A stretch of 64,000 nt of DNA, from NCBI RefSeq assembly GCF_047971185.1, contig NZ_JBKDZH010000020.1, forward strand, positions 41,467 to 105,466, read 5' to 3'. The position numbers and the translations under genes were made by a program. The stretch comes from Kluyvera sp047971185. GTDB lineage: Bacteria; Pseudomonadota; Gammaproteobacteria; Enterobacterales; Enterobacteriaceae. The notes under the pieces are model-generated. The model was not told where the DNA came from, ran no database searches, and saw only the letters and a list, made by a program, of their open reading frames with translations. This document shows positions 41,579 through 49,984 of the stretch, one piece after another (within the stretch, counting starts at the first letter, position 1; each line of letters begins with the position of its first letter).

Positions 41579-42211
41579 TCAGCGGGTACCGTAAACGACA
41601 ATGGTTTTGCCGTGTGCGGAGATCAGGTTCTGATCTTCCAGCATCTTCAGGATACGGCCCACGGTTTCACGGGAGCAGCCCACGATCTGACCAATTTCCT
41701 GGCGGGTGATTTTGATCTGCATCCCGTCCGGGTGGGTCATGGCGTCAGGTTGTTTCGCCAGGTTCAGCAGGGTCTGCGCGATACGACCGGTGACGTCGAG
41801 GAACGCCAGGTTGCCGACTTTCTCAGAGGTAACCTGCAGACGACGCGCCATTTGCGAAGAGAGACGCATCAGGATGTCCGGGTTAACCTGGATCAGCTGA
41901 CGGAATTTTTTATAAGAGATTTCAGCAACTTCACAAGCGGTTTTTGCCCGTACCCACGCGCTGCGTTCCTGGCCTTCTTCGAACAGGCCTAACTCACCGA
42001 TGAAATCGCCCTGGTTGAGGTAAGAGAGGATCATCTCTTTCCCTTCTTCGTCCTTGATGAGTACTGCCACTGAGCCTTTTACGATGTAATACAGCGTCTC
42101 TGCTTTTTCACCCTGGTGAATCAGCGTGCTCTTCGATGGGTACTTATGAATATGGCAATGAGACAAGAACCATTCGAGAGTCGGGTCTGTTTGCGGTTTG
42201 CCAAGCACCAT
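41579..42211 (-). CDS. crp: cAMP receptor protein CRP
   Basis: This 210-residue global transcription factor has a cAMP-binding beta-roll with Glu73, Arg83, Ser84, Thr128 and Ser129. The helix-turn-helix has Arg181, Glu182 and Arg186, the residues that read TGTGA. It is essentially identical to E. coli CRP, so CRP-type sites in this window (pckA/yhgE, ppiA, possibly crp and mdcA) should follow the same consensus. Confidence 0.98.
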   Translation of the reverse strand: MVLGKPQTDPTLEWFLSHCHIHKYPSKSTLIHQGEKAETLYYIVKGSVAVLIKDEEGKEMILSYLNQGDFIGELGLFEEGQERSAWVRAKTACEVAEISYKKFRQLIQVNPDILMRLSSQMARRLQVTSEKVGNLAFLDVTGRIAQTLLNLAKQPDAMTHPDGMQIKITRQEIGQIVGCSRETVGRILKMLEDQNLISAHGKTIVVYGTR

Positions 42212-42515
42212 GCGCGGTTATCCTCTGTTATAAGCTCTTCCCGGCGGCAAAAGCCTAGCGGCCACCGGTTGCAATAGTATCCTTCCCGTTACCTGGGAAG
42301 TCGGCTGTCGAATACTGTCGCAGCCTGTAATGTGATGTCCTCTGCATACATGCAGTACGTTTATGTATTACCGTAGCATCCCGACTGTTTTAGCATAGCT
42401 TTTGCCGTGTGTCTCCTGGTGTCTCGCTTCAGCATGACGCCGATCGCCTTCCATTGCGAGAATTGTTATGTGCGCGTAATCTGAGAAGAAAATTGCAACC
42501 TTGGAGTTAAAAATT
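42212..42515. other. 304-bp divergent region crp/yhfA
   Basis: It contains TGTGA-TGTCCT-CTGCA at 42331-42346, a half-conserved CRP site in the part of the region where crp autoregulation acts in E. coli, and next to it a perfect inverted repeat CTGCAT-AC-ATGCAG (42342-42355). No coding frame. Confidence 0.5.
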
Positions 42516-42920
42516 ATGCAAGCGCGTGTGAAATGGGTTGAAGGGCTGACCTTCCTGGGCGAGTCCGCTTCCGGCCACCAGATTCTGATGGACGGCAACT
42601 CTGGCGATAAAGCGCCAAGCCCGATGGAAGTGGTGCTGATGGCCGCCGGCGGCTGCAGCGCGATTGACGTGGTCTCTATTCTGCAGAAGGGTCGCAACGA
42701 TGTGACCGACTGCGAAGTGAAGCTGACCTCCGAGCGTCGTGAAGAGGCGCCGCGCCTGTTCACCCACATCAACCTGCATTTTATCGTCACCGGTAAAGGG
42801 CTGAAGGATGCGGCGGTTTCCCGCGCGGTGGATCTGTCGGCGGAAAAATACTGCTCCGTCGCGCTGATGCTCGAAAAAGCGGTGAACATTACCCATTCTT
42901 ACGAAGTGATTGAAGGTTAA
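42516..42920 (+). CDS. yhfA: YhfA, OsmC-like protein
   Basis: This 134-residue protein of the OsmC/Ohr fold matches E. coli YhfA almost residue for residue. The two conserved cysteines of the family lie in GGCSAIDVVS and KYCSVA, which in OsmC and Ohr form a peroxide-reducing pair; activity of YhfA itself has not been established. The ATG at 42516 with GGAG upstream gives the family length. It is divergent from crp. Confidence 0.92.
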   Translation: MQARVKWVEGLTFLGESASGHQILMDGNSGDKAPSPMEVVLMAAGGCSAIDVVSILQKGRNDVTDCEVKLTSERREEAPRLFTHINLHFIVTGKGLKDAAVSRAVDLSAEKYCSVALMLEKAVNITHSYEVIEG

Positions 42921-42932
42921 TCCCTTCGAAGG

Positions 42933-43003
42933 GTAGCCCGGCCGAACGAAGTGACGCCGGGGACGTTGCCGGCGTCGGTGCTTGCGCACCTCGTCCGGGC
43001 TAC
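42933..43003. repeat. Inverted-repeat element with GTAGCCCGG ... CCGGGCTAC ends
   Basis: Second copy of the element seen at 3719-3797, with identical 9-bp inverted ends and a different interior. It fills the space between convergent yhfA and prkB and may end both transcripts. A CCCTTCGAAGGG palindrome lies just before it. Confidence 0.75.
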
Positions 43004-43006
43004 CTG

Positions 43007-43870
43007 CTAGTTCCTGCCTTCCATCAGACGCTGCACCAGCGGCGTCATGATTAATTCCATCGCCAGCCCCATCTTCCCGCCCGGCACCACCAGCGTATTC
43101 ATATGCGAGATAAACGAGCCCTGCAGCATCGCCAGCAGCCACGGGTAATCGATGTTATCGAGGTTGCGGAAGTGAATGACAACAAAGCTCTCATCCAGCG
43201 ACGGAATGCCCTTGGCGGCGAACGGGTTGGAGGTATCGACCGTCGGCACGCGCTGGAAGTTGATATGGGTGCGGGAGAACTGCGGCGTGATGTAGTTGAT
43301 GTAGTCTTCCATCGAACGCACCACGGAATCCATCACCGCTTCTCGGGAGTGGCCGCGCTCGCTGGTGTCGCGGATCATCTTCTGGATCCACTCGAGGTTA
43401 ACGATCGGCACTACGCCAACCAGCAGGTCGACATGGCGCGCGACGTCATGCTGGGGCGTCACTACGCCGCCGTGTAGGCCTTCATAGAACAGCACGTCGG
43501 TGGGTTCCGGCAGCGGCTGCCAGGGGGTAAAGGTGCCGGGCACCTGATTCCACGGCACCGCCTCATCGTAGGTATGCAGGTATTTACGCGACTGCCCTTT
43601 ACCGTTCAGGCCATAGTCGTGGAAGGTTTGTTCCAGCAGGCCGAAGTCATTGGCGTCCGGACCAAAGTAGCTGATATGGCGGCCCAAATCGCGGGCTTTA
43701 CGAATCGCCATATCCATTTCCGGGCGGGTATAGCGGTGAAAGCTGTCGCCTTCCACTTCGGCCGCCCGCAGGTTGAGCTGAGCAAAGATTTTACGAAACG
43801 CGAGGCTGGTGGTGGTGGTTCCCGCCCCGCTGGAGCCGGTAACGGCAATAACCGGGTGTTTGGCAGACAT
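43007..43870 (-). CDS. prkB: PrkB, phosphoribulokinase-family kinase
   Basis: This 287-residue P-loop kinase has GSSGAGTTT at 12-20 and matches E. coli PrkB (289). It is annotated as a probable phosphoribulokinase by family, but enterobacteria lack RuBisCO, so the real substrate is uncertain. It is the last gene after yheT and yheU, with 56 bases between. Confidence 0.88.
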   Translation of the reverse strand: MSAKHPVIAVTGSSGAGTTTTSLAFRKIFAQLNLRAAEVEGDSFHRYTRPEMDMAIRKARDLGRHISYFGPDANDFGLLEQTFHDYGLNGKGQSRKYLHTYDEAVPWNQVPGTFTPWQPLPEPTDVLFYEGLHGGVVTPQHDVARHVDLLVGVVPIVNLEWIQKMIRDTSERGHSREAVMDSVVRSMEDYINYITPQFSRTHINFQRVPTVDTSNPFAAKGIPSLDESFVVIHFRNLDNIDYPWLLAMLQGSFISHMNTLVVPGGKMGLAMELIMTPLVQRLMEGRN

Positions 43871-43926
43871 GCGAATAACTCCCTGAACAGGCTACGATCA
43901 GCGCGGCGCGCTTAGCGTAAGTATAG

Positions 43927-44145
43927 TTAACCGCGAAATTGGTTACGGGGCATGATATTGACGGTCTCGTGAAGTTCGGACCAGACCAGCACCGCTTCGC
44001 CTGTTTGTAGCTGCTGTTTTACGTCGGCGACCTTTTGCGCAAGTGAACGTTCATATTCACCATAATCAGTGCCTTCGCGCAAGACAAAGCTTTCAATCAG
44101 GTTGTCCAGCGTCTCCGGGTCGATATCCTGCCAGGGAATAATCAT
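43927..44145 (-). CDS. yheU: YheU, UPF0270 small protein
   Basis: This 72-residue acidic protein begins MIIPWQDIDPETL and matches E. coli YheU (72). Function is unknown. The start at 44145 overlaps the yheT stop in ATGA; the longer frame upstream is the yheT shadow. Confidence 0.9.
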   Translation of the reverse strand: MIIPWQDIDPETLDNLIESFVLREGTDYGEYERSLAQKVADVKQQLQTGEAVLVWSELHETVNIMPRNQFRG

Positions 44146-45164
44146 GCTTTCGCTCCTAGCCAGCGCATCAACCAGGCGGGGATGCGTTTTTCCAGCCACA
44201 TTTCCGGGTGGCGCAGGGTGCCGCCGATAAAGCCCACGTGTCCGCCGTATTCCGTCAACTGGTACTCCACGTTCTCCGGCAGCTCTTCCTGCGCGGGGAT
44301 GGAGTGGTGATCCATAAACGGATCGTCCTTCGAGTGAATGATCAGCGTCGGCTTCGTAATTTTGCTTAAGATCGGCATCGCGCTGCACTGGCGGTAGTAG
44401 TCGATGGCATCAGCGAAACCGTGGATCTTCGAGGTAATCGAATCGTCAAACTCGCGGATGCGGCGCATGCTTTTTAGCTGGCGGAGATCCACCGGCAGCG
44501 AGCCGGGATAGGCCTTCAGCTTGCGGGCAGCGTTGCCTTTCAGCAGGTTGAGCAGATAGCGCTGGTAGACGCGCGAAAAGCCTTTATCCATGTGGTAGCT
44601 ACAGGCTTCCAGCATAAACGGCGCCGAAACGATCGCGGCGGCGTCAATCGGCACCTCGTCGCCTTCTTTCGCCAGCAGGCAGGCCAGCATATTACCGCCC
44701 AGCGAGTAGCCCACCGCGGCGGTAGGCACGTTGCCGTACTCGCGCGCCAGCCAGTGCAGGAACCAGGTGCCGTCTTCCGTTTCGCCGGAGTGGTAGATGC
44801 GGTTAAGACGGTTGGGTTCGCCGCTACAGCCGCGGAAGTGCATCACCACGCCCAGCCAGCCCTGCGCTTTCGCGGCGCTGATCAGGCCGTGCGCATACGG
44901 GCTGTACAGGCTACCTTCCAGACCGTGAAACACCACCAGACGCGGTTTGTGGCGCGCGGCCTGCGGATCTTCACTCCACGCCAGATCGACAAAATCACCG
45001 TCCGGCAGCTCAAGGCGCTGCCAGTGCGGCGTGAACTGTACCTTACGGCGGATAAGGCGCGGCAGCATGGTCTGCAAATGACGGTTGCTGACGCCGCGCA
45101 TCGGCACGAAGTCGGCGCTGCTCTGGGTGTCGATGTTGAGATCGTGGTGGGTGGTTTCAGTCAT
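44142..45164 (-). CDS. yheT: YheT, alpha/beta hydrolase
   Basis: This 340-residue hydrolase of the AB-hydrolase 4 group has the nucleophile elbow GYSLGG, with an acid in the HSKDDPFM loop and the histidine in YGGHVGF. It is similar to E. coli YheT in length and sequence; substrate is unknown. In E. coli it directly follows yheS. Here the mdc cluster separates them, so yheT must have its own promoter in the 250 bases shared with mdcA. Confidence 0.9.
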   Translation of the reverse strand: MTETTHHDLNIDTQSSADFVPMRGVSNRHLQTMLPRLIRRKVQFTPHWQRLELPDGDFVDLAWSEDPQAARHKPRLVVFHGLEGSLYSPYAHGLISAAKAQGWLGVVMHFRGCSGEPNRLNRIYHSGETEDGTWFLHWLAREYGNVPTAAVGYSLGGNMLACLLAKEGDEVPIDAAAIVSAPFMLEACSYHMDKGFSRVYQRYLLNLLKGNAARKLKAYPGSLPVDLRQLKSMRRIREFDDSITSKIHGFADAIDYYRQCSAMPILSKITKPTLIIHSKDDPFMDHHSIPAQEELPENVEYQLTEYGGHVGFIGGTLRHPEMWLEKRIPAWLMRWLGAKA

Positions 45165-45267
45165 GTCTACGTGATGTTTACTCGTTAATCTGCCGCCTAC
45201 TATACCGTCACTTTGCCCTCGTGTTTATGAAAATGAGGCATAGATAGTCGTTTTTATCCCTTTGGGA

Positions 45268-45283
45268 TCTGATCCTCATCACA
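45268..45283. promoter_or_regulatory. CRP-like site in the mdcA/yheT intergenic region
   Basis: TCTGA-TCCTCA-TCACA matches nine of ten core bases. A short palindrome GGATC-T-GATCC (45265-45275) overlaps it. It is 132 bases before mdcA and 104 before yheT, so either could be the target. An MdcR operator is expected nearby but I cannot single one out. Confidence 0.45.
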
Positions 45284-45414
45284 AATTGTTACTTCAATTA
45301 TTACTCTCAAGCTAATGATTCTCTCCTACGCTTAATTGATGACTTTCTCACCAGGGCGCACACTCTTAGCTGTGTTAAGCAATCAAAATGATTAGCTGAA
45401 TCAGGAGGTTAATA

Positions 45415-47070
45415 ATGTTATCTGGGCAAACGCCAGCACGAGTCTGGAACACCCGCCGCACGGAAAAACAGCGCCGTCTGGCTTCCGTTCCGGTGCAGGG
45501 TAAGGTGCTGCCGACCGCAGACCTGACCGCGATGCTGGAAAAACTGATCGCGCCGGGTGACCGCGTGGTATTAGAAGGGAATAACCAAAAGCAGGCAGAT
45601 TTCTTGTCCCGTATGCTGGCTGAGGTGAACCCGCAGATTGTGCACGGCCTGCACATGATTATGCCAAGCGTCGGGCGCAGCGAGCATCTGGATATCTTCG
45701 AAAAGGGTATCGCCCGCAAGCTGGACTTCTCCTTCTCCGGCACCCAGAGCCTGCGCATCTCGCAGCTGCTGGAAGATGGTCAGCTGGAAATTGGCGCCAT
45801 CCATACTTATATCGAACTCTATTCCCGTCTGTACGTTGACCTGTCGCCGAACGTGGCGCTGATTGCCGGCTTCAAAGCCGACCGCAAAGGTAACCTCTAC
45901 ACCGGGGCGAGCACCGAAGATACGCCAGCGCTGGTTGAAGCCGCCGCGTTCCACGATGGTATCGTCATCGCACAGGTGAACGAGCTGGTGGACGACGAAT
46001 GCGACCTGCCGCGCGTGGACATCCCCGGCTCCTGGGTTGACTTCGTGGTGGTGGCCGATAAGCCATTCTTTATTGAACCGCTGTTTACCCGTGACCCGCG
46101 CCTGATTAAACAGGAACACATCCTGATGGCGATGATGGCGATTAAAGGCATCTACGCGGAACACCAGGTGCAGTCGCTGAACCACGGTATCGGCTTCAAT
46201 ACTGCCGCTATCGAACTGCTGCTGCCGACCTACGGCGAACAGCTGGGGCTGAAGGGCAAAATCTGTAAACACTGGACTCTGAACCCGCATCCGACGCTGA
46301 TCCCGGCGATTGAAAGCGGCTGGGTAGAAAGCGTGCACTGCTTCGGCGGCGAACTGGGGATGGAAGAGTACATCCGCGCCCGTCCGGACATCTTCTTCAC
46401 CGGTTCCGACGGCTCCATGCGTTCCAACCGCGCTTTCTGCCAGCTGGCAGGTCAGTACGCGGTGGATATGTTTATCGGTTCTACCTTGCAGGTTGACGGC
46501 TACGCCAACTCCTCAACGGTCACCCGAGGCCGCCTCTCCGGCTTCGGCGGCGCGCCGAACATGGGCCACGATCCGCACGGTCGTCGCCACGCGACCCCAG
46601 CCTGGCTGAACATGATCACCGAACCGGATCCGATGCAGCGCGGTAAAAAACTGGTGGTGCAGATGGTCGAAACCTTCCAGGCCGGTGTGAAGCCAACCTT
46701 CGTTGAGAAACTGGATGCGGTAGACGTGGCGAAAGCCTCCGGTATGCCGCTGGCGCCGGTGATGATTTACGGCGACGACGTGACCCACGTGTTGACTGAA
46801 GAAGGTATCGCCTACCTCTACCGCGCCAAAGATCTGGAAGAACGCCGCGCGATGGTCGCTGCGGTTGCCGGTATCACCGATATCGGTCTGGGCGTTGACG
46901 CTAAGCGCGTTGCCGAGCTGCGCCAGAGCGGCAAAGTGGTCTACCCGGAAGATATGGGCATTCGTCGTACCGATGCCACCCGTTCGCTGCTGGCGGCCGG
47001 TAGCGTCGCGGACCTGGTGGAATGGTCTGGCGGTCTTTACAACCCACCTGCGAAATTCCGGAGCTGGTAA
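45415..47070 (+). CDS. mdcA: Malonate decarboxylase alpha subunit MdcA (ACP transferase)
   Basis: This 551-residue subunit exchanges acetyl for malonyl on the acyl carrier subunit MdcC (acetyl-S-ACP:malonate ACP transferase). It belongs to the CoA-transferase-like alpha subunits and matches Klebsiella pneumoniae MdcA in length. Conserved stretches include GFNTAAIELLLPTYGE and GGAPNMGHDPHGRRH. AGGAGG lies 8 bases before the ATG. It heads a + strand operon and shares TAATG with mdcB, a 1-base overlap. Confidence 0.94.
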   Translation: MLSGQTPARVWNTRRTEKQRRLASVPVQGKVLPTADLTAMLEKLIAPGDRVVLEGNNQKQADFLSRMLAEVNPQIVHGLHMIMPSVGRSEHLDIFEKGIARKLDFSFSGTQSLRISQLLEDGQLEIGAIHTYIELYSRLYVDLSPNVALIAGFKADRKGNLYTGASTEDTPALVEAAAFHDGIVIAQVNELVDDECDLPRVDIPGSWVDFVVVADKPFFIEPLFTRDPRLIKQEHILMAMMAIKGIYAEHQVQSLNHGIGFNTAAIELLLPTYGEQLGLKGKICKHWTLNPHPTLIPAIESGWVESVHCFGGELGMEEYIRARPDIFFTGSDGSMRSNRAFCQLAGQYAVDMFIGSTLQVDGYANSSTVTRGRLSGFGGAPNMGHDPHGRRHATPAWLNMITEPDPMQRGKKLVVQMVETFQAGVKPTFVEKLDAVDVAKASGMPLAPVMIYGDDVTHVLTEEGIAYLYRAKDLEERRAMVAAVAGITDIGLGVDAKRVAELRQSGKVVYPEDMGIRRTDATRSLLAAGSVADLVEWSGGLYNPPAKFRSW

Positions 47071-47927
47071 TGAAACTTCTGCCCCAGATTCAGGTTGAAG
47101 GCGGTGCCGAATGGCTGGCGCGAACCGCCACGCAGTGTCTGATTGACGAAGCACGATTAAGCCCGAAACCCGGTCTGGTGGACAGTCGGGGGAACGGCGC
47201 GCACCACGATTTATCGCTTGCGCTAATGGAGCGCTCCGCGCACAGCCTGACCCCCACGTTTCAGGCACTTGCGCAACAGAGCTGGCAGCGGCCAGCCGAC
47301 ATTGCGCTGAGACAAACCGTAGGGCGACTAGGCCGAGAAGGCGAGAAACAGATGATGGCCGCCACCGACGGCGTGAATACCCACCGCGGCGCGATTTGGG
47401 CGCTCGGGCTGCTGGTCAGCGCGGTGGCGATGCATGGCGGCGTGGGCAGCGCGCAGCAGGTGGCGAATACCGCCGCTGAACTGGCAAAACTGCCGGATGC
47501 CGCCGCGCCGAAGGTCTTCAGCAAGGGGCTACGCGCCACCCACCGTTATCAGGTGCCGGGTGCCAGAGAAGAGGCACAGCAGGCGTTTCCGCACATCATG
47601 CAGCGCGCGCTGCCGCAGCTTCGTTTAAGCCGCTTTAACGGCAGCAGCGAAACGCACGCAAGGCTCGATGCGCTGATGGCGATCATGACCTCGCTCACCG
47701 ACACCTGCGTGCTGTCGCGCGCCGGGATGGCGGGGCTGGACGCTATGCAGGACGGCGCCCGCGCCGTGCTGAGCGCAGGGGGTAGCGCCCATCCGGCAGG
47801 CCAGGCGGCCTTAGCGGCGCTCGATAGCCAGATGCTGGCGCTGAACGCCTCGCCGGGCGGTGCAGCCGATTTACTGGCCGCCACGCTGTTTCTCGATCGC
47901 ATCGAATCGCCTTATTTCAAGCATTAA
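47070..47927 (+). CDS. mdcB: Triphosphoribosyl-dephospho-CoA synthase MdcB
   Basis: This 285-residue CitG-family enzyme condenses ATP and dephospho-CoA into 2'-(5''-triphosphoribosyl)-3'-dephospho-CoA, the precursor of the MdcC prosthetic group. The family signature SPKPGLVDSRGNGAHHD is near residues 33-50. The ATG at 47070 overlaps the mdcA stop; the longer frame upstream lies inside mdcA. It is 9 bases before mdcC. Confidence 0.93.
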   Translation: MKLLPQIQVEGGAEWLARTATQCLIDEARLSPKPGLVDSRGNGAHHDLSLALMERSAHSLTPTFQALAQQSWQRPADIALRQTVGRLGREGEKQMMAATDGVNTHRGAIWALGLLVSAVAMHGGVGSAQQVANTAAELAKLPDAAAPKVFSKGLRATHRYQVPGAREEAQQAFPHIMQRALPQLRLSRFNGSSETHARLDALMAIMTSLTDTCVLSRAGMAGLDAMQDGARAVLSAGGSAHPAGQAALAALDSQMLALNASPGGAADLLAATLFLDRIESPYFKH

Positions 47928-47936
47928 GAGGATGTT

Positions 47937-48236
47937 ATGGAACACATTACGTTAACCGTACCGGCCAGCCGCACCTTAAGCGGCAAAGCGCTGGCAGGCG
48001 TTGTGGGCTCCGGGGATATGGAGGTGTTATTCACCGCCGACCAGGGCCAGACGTTAACCATTGATATCACCACTTCTGTCGATAACAGCACCCGCCGTTG
48101 GGAAGCGCTGTTCAACCGTCTGCAAACGGTCAGCAGCCTGCCTGCGGGCAAACTGACGATCCACGATTTCGGCGCGACGCCGGGCGTGGCGCGCATTCGT
48201 ATCGAACAGGTATTTGAAGAGGTGAGCTATGCGTGA
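47937..48236 (+). CDS. mdcC: Malonate decarboxylase acyl carrier protein MdcC (delta subunit)
   Basis: A 99-residue carrier on which acetyl and malonyl groups travel. Ser25 in VVGSGDMEVL is the residue to which the phosphoribosyl-dephospho-CoA arm is attached in the K. pneumoniae protein. It differs from the fatty-acid ACP fold and resembles the citrate lyase carrier CitD. It overlaps mdcD by 8 bases. Confidence 0.94.
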   Translation: MEHITLTVPASRTLSGKALAGVVGSGDMEVLFTADQGQTLTIDITTSVDNSTRRWEALFNRLQTVSSLPAGKLTIHDFGATPGVARIRIEQVFEEVSYA

Positions 48237-49062
48237 TGATCGCAGTTTTATCGAATTAAAAGCGCGCCAGCGTGCGCACGCGCTGCTGGACGAAGGCAGC
48301 TACCGTGAACTGCTCGACCCGTTTGAAGGCGTGATGTCGCCGTGGCTCGGCGCACAGGGTATTGTCCCGCAGGCCGATGACGGCATGGTGGTGGCGAAAG
48401 GCACCATCAATGGCAAACCGGCCGTTGTTGTAGAGATTGAAGGCGCATTCCAGGGCGGCAGCATGGGCGAAGTGACCGGCGCCAAAATGGCGGCGGCGCT
48501 GGAGCTGGCGGCGGAAGATAACCGCAACGGCATCCCGACTCAGGCGGTCCTGAGCCTGGAAACCGGTGGCGTGCGCTTGCAGGAAGCGAACCTCGGTCTG
48601 GCGGCGATTGCTGATATTCACGCGGCGATTGTTGACCTGCGCCGTTATACCCCGGTGGTCGGCATTGTCGCCGGTACCGTGGGCTGCTTCGGTGGGATGT
48701 CCATCGCGGCGGCGCTGTGCAGCTATCTGATTGTCACCCGCGAAGCGCGTCTCGGCCTGAACGGCCCGCAGGTTATCGAACAGGAAGCCGGGATTGAAGA
48801 GTACGACTCCCGTGACCGTCCGTTTATCTGGGGCATGACCGGTGGCGAAATTCGCTACCAAAGCGGGCTGGTGGAAGCGCTGGTCGGCGACGGCGTCAAC
48901 GCGGTGAAAGCGGCGATGAACGATGCGCTGGCTAAAGGCGTTCCGGCAAAACATCGCACCGATAACTACGACTGGTATCTCGAACGCCTGACCCACTTCG
49001 ACACGCGTAAACAGGCCGATACCGAACAGATTCATGCGCTCTTTGCCCGGGAGGTGAAATGA
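48229..49062 (+). CDS. mdcD: Malonate decarboxylase beta subunit MdcD
   Basis: This 277-residue subunit has the crotonase-like carboxyltransferase fold. With MdcE it decarboxylates malonyl-S-ACP to acetyl-S-ACP and CO2. Gly-rich oxyanion segments are visible (GGSMGEVTGAKMAAAL and GTVGCFGGMSIAAAL). Being a biotin-independent soluble system, no biotin carrier or membrane pump gene accompanies it. It shares ATGA with mdcE. Confidence 0.94.
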   Translation: MRDDRSFIELKARQRAHALLDEGSYRELLDPFEGVMSPWLGAQGIVPQADDGMVVAKGTINGKPAVVVEIEGAFQGGSMGEVTGAKMAAALELAAEDNRNGIPTQAVLSLETGGVRLQEANLGLAAIADIHAAIVDLRRYTPVVGIVAGTVGCFGGMSIAAALCSYLIVTREARLGLNGPQVIEQEAGIEEYDSRDRPFIWGMTGGEIRYQSGLVEALVGDGVNAVKAAMNDALAKGVPAKHRTDNYDWYLERLTHFDTRKQADTEQIHALFAREVK

Positions 49063-49862
49063 TGAGTAACGCAATGAGCCGTGGCCAATTATGGCTGGAA
49101 ATCCTGGCGCCGAACGCTAAACGTATCGAGGGTCTGTGTCCGTCCGTCCAGGCTGCCGACGGCGAGCTGAACGGTGAAACGGTGCGTTTTATTGCCGTGG
49201 TGCCGGACGCGAACAACCACTACCCGCGTGCCGCGAAAGGCGAAGTGGGCCTGCTGGAAGGCTGGACCCTGGCGAAAGTGGTAAGCGAAACCATCGCCGC
49301 CGATGCCGATAAAGCCGTGAAGCGCCCGATTGTGGCGGTGATTGACGTGCCGAGCCAGGCCTATGGTCGTCGTGAAGAAGGCTTTGGCATTCACCAGGCG
49401 CTGGCCGGTGCCGCAGCGGCGTATGCCAATGCGCGTCTGGCAGGTCACCCGGTGATTGGCCTTATCGTCGGTAAAGCGATGTCCGGTGCGTTTCTGGCGC
49501 ACGGCTATCAGGCAAACCGCCTGATCGCCTTTAACGACAAAGGCGTACTGATCCACGCGATGGGCAAAGAGTCCGCGGCGCGCATCACCCTGCGTACCGT
49601 TGAGGCGCTGGAAAAACTGGCGGCAACCATTCCGCCAATGGCGTATGACATCAGCAACTACGCCACCCTGGGGCTGCTGGAGAATCTGCTGGATATCAGC
49701 AATCCGGATGCCCCGTCTGCTAACGATCTGACGCTGGTGTTAAACACCTTGCAACAGGCCATCAACGACGCTCGTCAGGACCCGACGCTGAAAAGCCGTC
49801 TGGGGGCCGACAATCGCCGCAGCTCTGCCCTCGTACGCGAACGCATGCGAGCAAGCTGGTAA
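49059..49862 (+). CDS. mdcE: Malonate decarboxylase gamma subunit MdcE
   Basis: This 267-residue partner of MdcD also has a carboxyltransferase-type fold (VGKAMSGAFLAHGYQANRL). Two consecutive-codon ATGs at 49059 and 49062 are possible; the second has better spacing (7 bases) from GGAGG, the first overlaps the mdcD stop. It is followed by a 122-base gap with a strong hairpin, the only large gap within the operon. Confidence 0.92.
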   Translation: MMSNAMSRGQLWLEILAPNAKRIEGLCPSVQAADGELNGETVRFIAVVPDANNHYPRAAKGEVGLLEGWTLAKVVSETIAADADKAVKRPIVAVIDVPSQAYGRREEGFGIHQALAGAAAAYANARLAGHPVIGLIVGKAMSGAFLAHGYQANRLIAFNDKGVLIHAMGKESAARITLRTVEALEKLAATIPPMAYDISNYATLGLLENLLDISNPDAPSANDLTLVLNTLQQAINDARQDPTLKSRLGADNRRSSALVRERMRASW

Positions 49863-49893
49863 GTAAAAAAGAGACCTGCCGGATGTACGGCTC

Positions 49894-49916
49894 CATGGGC
49901 GCTTTCCGCGCCCATG
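49894..49916 (+). terminator. Internal hairpin between mdcE and mdcF
   Basis: Perfect 9-bp stem CATGGGCGC / GCGCCCATG with loop TTTCC. No U-tract follows directly, so it may reduce rather than stop transcription of mdcFGH or protect the 3' end of the subunit mRNA. Confidence 0.5.
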
Positions 49917-49984
49917 CGGGCAGTTGCATCTGAAAAATAATAATCATCGCGCCAGTGCTAACTTTTTTTCATTACAGGTGAAAT

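Noticed and set aside
43103..43477. Plus-strand frames opposite prkB and other genes
   Set aside because: They are shadows of conserved minus-strand genes; similar ones appear opposite tex, yhfK, nirB, mrcA and yheS.
43007..43870. PrkB as a sign of a Calvin cycle
   Set aside because: It is the enterobacterial PrkB of unknown substrate; no RuBisCO or related gene is nearby.
48256..49074. 272-codon minus-strand frame opposite mdcD
   Set aside because: Antisense shadow of a conserved carboxyltransferase gene.
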